A DNA stretch of 17,070 nt from Candidatus Woesearchaeota archaeon. GTDB lineage: Archaea; Nanobdellota; Nanobdellia; Woesearchaeales; 21-14-0-10-32-9. Every line of letters begins with the position of its first letter. The stretch's first letter is position 1. Positions 13,852-17,070 of the stretch are shown here, one piece after another. The notes beneath the pieces are model-generated. The model saw nothing but the letters and a program-made list of their open reading frames with translations. It was not told where the DNA came from and searched no databases. The stretch is taken from positions 1-17,070 of the forward strand of contig PWLK01000064.1 in NCBI GenBank assembly GCA_003560545.1, read 5' to 3'. A program made the translations under genes and the position numbers.

Positions 13852-15255
13852 TTATTCATTTATCCTGCAGTATTCTAATAACATATTTGAGGGAGCTATT
13901 ACAATCCGGTTGTCTAGTTCATCCGCTCTCACTCCTCCTCTGATGACTTCTCCTATAGGAACTCTTCCTTCTGTGCGCAGTGATCTTAATACTAGAGCTG
14001 AGAAAGGATCTTCCCCACCCATAATTCTTCTCGTGGCACTTCTTTCATAGTCTGTCTTAAATGCTTCCCATATACCTCTCAGAGATGTATCTCTTTGTAT
14101 AGTAGATGTGCTTAGGTATGCTACTGCGTATGTTGGTCCTGCTTCTATATCGCTTAGCATGGGGAACATTGATTCATAGTTTGATATGTACGCGTAGTAG
14201 CTGTCATGGTTTGCAAGAGTTAACTGACTGCTTTCATCCCCTATTATATTTCTCCTTATCGTTGTGATAAGCCTTTCAAGTGCGTTCATAAAGTCTTCTT
14301 CTGTCATAACAGTTTCAAATTGTTCTCTTATCATTAGTCTTATGTTGTGATCCTGGAATTCGTCTGCGTGTTCGCTTCCCATGTGAACTCTTACGATGCG
14401 GTGGTTGAAGTCAATCATTACTATTATTCCGTCTTGCTTTTCATCGCTTGAGTGAAGGTCTAAGCCATTTATTATTTGGCGTGCAGCTGTCTTGTCACGA
14501 GAGTGGAATTCGTTCGCTGCCACCACTAACAGGTTAGCTCTGTTCTCGGTTAAAAGCGTTGTTCCTTCTTCAGATATATGCTCTCTTGTGCTGGCAGGGA
14601 TGTGTCCTGTGTAGTCAAGGACGAAATCTCTTAATGGTGCCGTGGTTATATCTCGTGTTCTTACAATTTGTGGAGTGTCATTGTAGAATCCGTTGTAGTT
14701 AAACTCGTAGTAGCTTCCCACGTATTGTTCTATTTGACCTCCTGCCAGTCCTGGAAGCTGGTTCCTTGCACTTGCCATGTAGTTGTAAAGCTCTTCCATG
14801 CTTACCATGTCAGGGCTTCGCTCGCTTAAAGGAGGTTCGGGGGAGACTATTTCTACTTCGGGCTCTTCTCCTTCATCCATGCCCCCGTCAATTTTGAAGT
14901 AGTAGCATACGAAGCACGTGCTTTCACCGTGGTCATCAGCGAATACATCCCTTGTTCTTCCCTGGTTGAATTGAAACCAGCATTTCGCTGCGAGTTTCGA
15001 TATTTCTTCTTTTACTTCTTCCCTGTTCCCGCTTATTGTTCCTTCATTCTTAGTGGTGCATGTTACAGGCCAAGCATCTGTGAAATCCCTGGCAACTATG
15101 CTGCTCCTGCACAAGTTCATCTGCGCTATGTCAGATCCTCTGTCTGTGAAAAAATATACTATCGCAAATATTCCAATCATAGCTATTATTGCTATCACGA
15201 ATACAACTATTGTTGAGTCTTCTGTTCCCTCTCCTTTCTTGTTCAGTTTAGCCAA
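13852..15255 (-). CDS. Pilin-like protein with a TPM (TLP18.3/Psb32/MOLO-1) domain
   Basis: 467 residues, started at TTG 15253-15255; the frame is closed by a stop just upstream and no ATG precedes the signal. MAKLNKKGEGTEDSTIVVFV has a KKG site with Glu/Asp after it and a helix to about 36. Residues 91-120 hold a Cys motif (CWFQFNQGR...CFVC). Residues 208-336 match a TPM domain: RDFVLDYTGHIPAS, NLLVVAANEF, DGIIVMIDFNHRIVRVHMGS, then a helical end (MNALERLITTIRRNI). TPM domains occur in exported or membrane-tethered proteins, with reported phosphatase or assembly-factor roles; no single function can be claimed here. A further domain of about 130 residues follows. The TTG lies inside the end of the preceding 35-codon gene (8-base overlap), so initiation is probably coupled. 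Confidence 0.82.
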   Translation of the reverse strand: MAKLNKKGEGTEDSTIVVFVIAIIAMIGIFAIVYFFTDRGSDIAQMNLCRSSIVARDFTDAWPVTCTTKNEGTISGNREEVKEEISKLAAKCWFQFNQGRTRDVFADDHGESTCFVCYYFKIDGGMDEGEEPEVEIVSPEPPLSERSPDMVSMEELYNYMASARNQLPGLAGGQIEQYVGSYYEFNYNGFYNDTPQIVRTRDITTAPLRDFVLDYTGHIPASTREHISEEGTTLLTENRANLLVVAANEFHSRDKTAARQIINGLDLHSSDEKQDGIIVMIDFNHRIVRVHMGSEHADEFQDHNIRLMIREQFETVMTEEDFMNALERLITTIRRNIIGDESSQLTLANHDSYYAYISNYESMFPMLSDIEAGPTYAVAYLSTSTIQRDTSLRGIWEAFKTDYERSATRRIMGGEDPFSALVLRSLRTEGRVPIGEVIRGGVRADELDNRIVIAPSNMLLEYCRINE

Positions 15256-15355
15256 AGTTTATCACTCTCATCACAGCGTATATGAAAAGCCCTACAAGCA
15301 CTACTGTTATAATAAGGATTACAAGGCTTGTGGTAGTCATTCCTCTAACACTCAT
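15248..15355 (-). CDS. 35-residue single-helix pilin-like microprotein, first gene of the second unit
   Basis: ATG 15353-15355 to TAA 15248. MSVRGMTTTSLVILIITVVL starts with an Arg-Gly site, then polar Thr residues, a hydrophobic helix (about 10-28) and a short tail (RVINFG). A TATA box 26-36 bases upstream predicts a leaderless mRNA beginning near this ATG, which supports it as a real gene. Its end overlaps the TTG start of the TPM gene by 8 bases, so its translation may also deliver ribosomes to that weak start. It could be a minimal pilin-like peptide, a leader peptide, or both. Confidence 0.6.
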   Translation of the reverse strand: MSVRGMTTTSLVILIITVVLVGLFIYAVMRVINFG

Positions 15356-15380
15356 CTTCAGTATAGAATTGGCTACACCA

Positions 15381-15391
15381 GTATATAAAAG
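15381..15391 (-). promoter_or_regulatory. TATA box of the second surface-protein unit
   Basis: Minus-strand CTTTTATATAC, 26-36 bases before the ATG at 15355. It lies in the only spacer longer than 30 bp within the 10.5-kb gene array and probably drives the genes from 15355 down to 6437. Confidence 0.65.
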
Positions 15392-15405
15392 TTTTGGATT
15401 GTTTT

Positions 15406-16371
15406 TTAAGTCATTCTCTCTATACAACCCACACGCATATCCGGGCTCAACTCACAAACAAGACCGGGGCAACGCTCGTGAATATCATCGCACTGATCCC
15501 TCGGAACCTCCGAACAACTACTAGGACAATCAAAACCATCAGGATTATCTCTTGACACACAAACACTTTCTTCAGCATCCCACCTACAATCAAGATCCGG
15601 GCATTGAACCAAGGAAGGATTCAAACAATTCACCTGACTAGATATATCCTCACAAGAAGAAAACTGGCATAATTGAGTGCCTTCAGGATCCATCTCCACC
15701 CTGAAATTAATATTAGAAGACTGATTCTGCACGCCACCCCCATCAAAAAGCCTGACCTGCATCTCATACAAATCCCCAACCAACCTTCCAGTAGGTTCAA
15801 ACTCCACAGCTATAACATTATCTCTGTCCTCAAGCACACCTCTCTGCAAGGAATTATCCACGCAAGGCTGCTCTGAAATAGACAAATGCATAGGGTGCGT
15901 ATCAGGAAGAAGGCTTCCATCCGTACGATCAATCATTCTTATCGAACAAGCACTCATCCCCTCACCAAAGCCCCATATGTAAAACGTATAACTCCTGCCA
16001 GCACGCAACGAAACACTTTGCCCATGCCGTATAGGGTCATCCAACAACCCCATTCTTACCTCAATGGAAGGCCTGTCCAAGTCATCAACATCTGGAGGAT
16101 CGACAGGATCATCAATAACAGTATCCCTTGGACCCACACAGCAAACATTACCTTCTTGGCGTTCACCACCCTTAAAACAACGATTATTATATTGCACAGG
16201 CCTATCCCCACCACAAACAGGCATACACTCCCCAGGGCAATCCTCAAAAGTATCCTGGGCAGATAAAACCCTTGTCCAAAAAACATAAACTACAATTGCT
16301 AACACAAAAAGCCCGATAACCATTAATACAACCTGATGAACTGCTACGCCGCGCTTATTCAAAGAAACCAT
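15406..16371 (-). CDS. Cys-rich pilin-like surface protein with tandem six-Cys modules
   Basis: 321 residues. MVSLNKRGVAVHQVVLMVIG: KRG class III-type site, helix to about 32. Residues 45-78 form a six-Cys unit ending in CC (Cys45, 49, 53, 65, 77, 78), like those of the next two genes upstream. An acidic Pro-rich linker (82-100) leads to a beta-rich domain (101-228, Ig-like by eye). Two tandem six-Cys modules end the protein: Cys235, 240, 249, 257, 262, 271 and Cys282, 286, 294, 301, 306, 316, each with a CPxLxC core. This modular, disulfide-rich build suggests an extracellular binding or adhesion protein. Codons end mainly in T or G, unlike the downstream TPM gene. No enzymatic motif is seen. 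Confidence 0.82.
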   Translation of the reverse strand: MVSLNKRGVAVHQVVLMVIGLFVLAIVVYVFWTRVLSAQDTFEDCPGECMPVCGGDRPVQYNNRCFKGGERQEGNVCCVGPRDTVIDDPVDPPDVDDLDRPSIEVRMGLLDDPIRHGQSVSLRAGRSYTFYIWGFGEGMSACSIRMIDRTDGSLLPDTHPMHLSISEQPCVDNSLQRGVLEDRDNVIAVEFEPTGRLVGDLYEMQVRLFDGGGVQNQSSNINFRVEMDPEGTQLCQFSSCEDISSQVNCLNPSLVQCPDLDCRWDAEESVCVSRDNPDGFDCPSSCSEVPRDQCDDIHERCPGLVCELSPDMRVGCIERMT

Positions 16372-16387
16372 TTTAAAAAATCCTTAG

Positions 16388-16633
16388 TTAACTCCTGACC
16401 GATGTAGCCCTACAACACACATCTTGACCCGGACACCGATCGCTGGGTGCAACAGTATCCCAACCAGGACAATTATCTGCTGGAACACATCTTCCGCCTG
16501 CAGCAACACACTCTGTCGCCCTGTCAAACTCACTACCCCTGTCACCGAAGACAAAGACCACGATGACAAGGACTAATATGGCTATGACTATCAATACTAT
16601 CATTGTTATGCTTAACTCTGCCTTGTCATTCAT
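16388..16633 (-). CDS. Small six-Cys pilin-like protein
   Basis: 81 residues. MNDKAELSITMIVLIVIAIL is a typical short archaeal pilin-type signal (K-A with Glu right after the site) with a helix at about 9-29. The external part of about 50 residues has Cys42, 49, 55, 67, 73 and 74, spacing C-x6-C-x5-C-x11-C-x5-CC, including CPGQDVCC. The upstream gene (16638-16886) has almost the same layout, so the two are paralogues. The CPG-x3-CC end recalls small disulfide-rich domains such as WAP cores, but homology is not implied. It is separated by 4 bases from the upstream stop. Probably an exposed minor subunit with a compact disulfide domain; function unknown. Confidence 0.82.
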   Translation of the reverse strand: MNDKAELSITMIVLIVIAILVLVIVVFVFGDRGSEFDRATECVAAGGRCVPADNCPGWDTVAPSDRCPGQDVCCRATSVRS

Positions 16634-16637
16634 TTTC

Positions 16638-16886
16638 TTATTCCCCTAAGGGCACACAGCAAGTAGGCATTTCTGAAGGGCAATGGGCTGTGTGATGCTC
16701 CACATAATTGCCAAACTCACCGCAACGAGCATCTGGAAATTCACAAAACCCGCCAATGCCTTCACAGCTAGTACCTGATACTATGTCGCCTCCTGCTCCG
16801 AATATCAGAACTGATATTATAACCAGTATGAGGAGAGCTATGGCGGCTATAACTATAAGATTAATGCTTAATTCTGCTTTTTTCAC
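16638..16886 (-). CDS. Small six-Cys pilin-like protein, first gene of the first unit
   Basis: 82 residues, GTG start at 16884-16886 supported by a GAGGTG 7 bases upstream. MKKAELSINLIVIAAIALLI has a KKA site, Glu after it, and a helix at about 8-29, the best class III signal in the window. Cys41, 48, 55, 69, 76 and 77 (C-x6-C-x6-C-x13-C-x6-CC) repeat the pattern of the downstream paralogue, including the GGxC core and the CC end. An alternative reading in another frame upstream (to 17067) is not supported. It opens a three-gene unit with 16388-16633 and 15406-16371, all sharing the Cys unit. Confidence 0.83.
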   Translation of the reverse strand: MKKAELSINLIVIAAIALLILVIISVLIFGAGGDIVSGTSCEGIGGFCEFPDARCGEFGNYVEHHTAHCPSEMPTCCVPLGE

Positions 16887-16893
16887 GTTGAAA

Positions 16894-16899
16894 CACCTC
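16894..16899 (-). promoter_or_regulatory. Ribosome-binding site for the GTG start at 16886
   Basis: Minus-strand GAGGTG, 7 bases before the GTG, fully complementary to the archaeal 16S 3' end (CACCUC). It decides the GTG start and shows that this mRNA has a leader. Confidence 0.7.
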
Positions 16900-16925
16900 G
16901 ACTAACCAAGGAAACGGGGTTGTGA

Positions 16926-16935
16926 GTATATAAAT
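16926..16935 (-). promoter_or_regulatory. TATA box of the first surface-protein unit
   Basis: Minus-strand ATTTATATAC, 40-49 bases before the GTG. Initiation near 16905 gives a leader of about 20 bases containing the GAGGTG. The element is nearly symmetric (TATATA core), so it could also work on the plus strand. Confidence 0.6.
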
Positions 16936-16967
16936 TTTACTCTTTACCGGGGCTCTGTCCCGAATCA

Positions 16968-17070
16968 TTGTTGCTGCCTTGAAACAAGCCAGGAGAGCAA
17001 GCGATTCATGCAGCTTGCTTGACGATGAACCTGCGCCAGGCAGGACGCAGTGGTGTTTTCGCAGCAATAA
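16968..17070 (+). other. Unassigned, hairpin-rich segment at the window edge
   Basis: This stretch looks richer in G+C than its surroundings and shows nested pairings: 16968-16977 with 17061-17070 (10 pairs, one G-U), CTTG-AAA-CAAG (16978-16988), AGCAAGC with GCTTGCT (16996-17002, 17013-17019), and CCTGC with GCAGG (17030-17034, 17040-17044). Just before it, CGGG and CCCG can pair (16948-16962). It does not match tRNA, SRP RNA or 5S rRNA consensus elements I know. It may be an RNA gene or leader continuing beyond the window; the strand is not established. Confidence 0.25.

Noticed and set aside
15886..16266. 126-codon plus-strand frame inside the Cys-rich surface protein gene
   Set aside because: Thr/Ile/His/Pro-rich shadow of a gene with an obvious signal peptide and ordered Cys modules.
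16861..17067. 68-codon minus-strand frame at the right edge
   Set aside because: It overlaps the well-supported start, Shine-Dalgarno and TATA box of the 16638-16886 gene, and its composition is not protein-like. It may only be the tail of a frame open by chance.
1..17070. CRISPR array, insertion sequence or tRNA
   Set aside because: No regularly spaced direct repeats, transposase motifs with terminal inverted repeats, or tRNA cloverleaf with a T-loop GTTCGA were found on reading both strands.

Overview
This window looks like part of an archaeal genome, most likely a small-genome DPANN-type archaeon (Woesearchaeota/Pacearchaeota-like; the lineage is inferred, not proven). The archaeal signs are TATA boxes about 25-30 nt upstream of genes with little or no leader, an archaeal-style replication protein A, a type A RNase P RNA, and many proteins with class III (archaeal pilin) signal peptides. 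There are no rRNA, tRNA, CRISPR or insertion-sequence features.

Left end (1-1700): the 5' part of a minus-strand exported or lipoprotein-like gene, a gap with a candidate small plus-strand transcription unit and a bidirectional T/A-run terminator, and then a minus-strand RNase P RNA gene with its own TATA box. Next comes a DUF4258-DUF2283 toxin-antitoxin-like pair, in which the DUF4258 reading frame is cut by an in-frame TAA just before its last conserved strand. A short AT-rich motif, AATTAT(T/C)TTCTATAT, occurs three times in these intergenic spaces, each time near a promoter.

Middle (1700-6400): a plus-strand unit of a membrane-anchored winged-helix regulator, an ABC ATPase, and an ABC-2/YhgE-like permease with a long extracellular coiled coil. 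The permease ends flush, with no gap, against a convergent RPA-like single-stranded DNA-binding protein gene.

Right part (6437-16886): about 10.5 kb of tightly packed minus-strand genes, in two transcription units judged by TATA boxes at 16926-16935 and 15381-15391. Twelve of the fourteen encode proteins with a short basic segment, a likely class III cleavage site and one hydrophobic helix, followed by an external domain. One more (15248-15355) is a 35-residue near-bare helix of the same style. The last (6437-8212) has an ordinary signal anchor. The first three are Cys-rich. The second unit begins with the 35-residue protein, then a TPM-domain protein, a 48-residue pilin-like protein, several unrecognised pilin-like proteins and one with an apparent degenerate Amidase_3 fold. 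It ends with two cell-wall-lytic-type proteins: an AmpD/PGRP-type zinc amidase with an intact active site, and a 3D-domain (MltA-like double-psi barrel) protein. Four junctions share the arrangement TAA-A-ATG, which suggests coupled translation.

The working hypothesis is a multi-pilin surface apparatus carrying peptidoglycan-directed enzymes in an organism that should not make murein. It could act on bacterial neighbours. No assembly ATPase, platform protein or prepilin peptidase is encoded in the window, so these would have to come from elsewhere in the genome.
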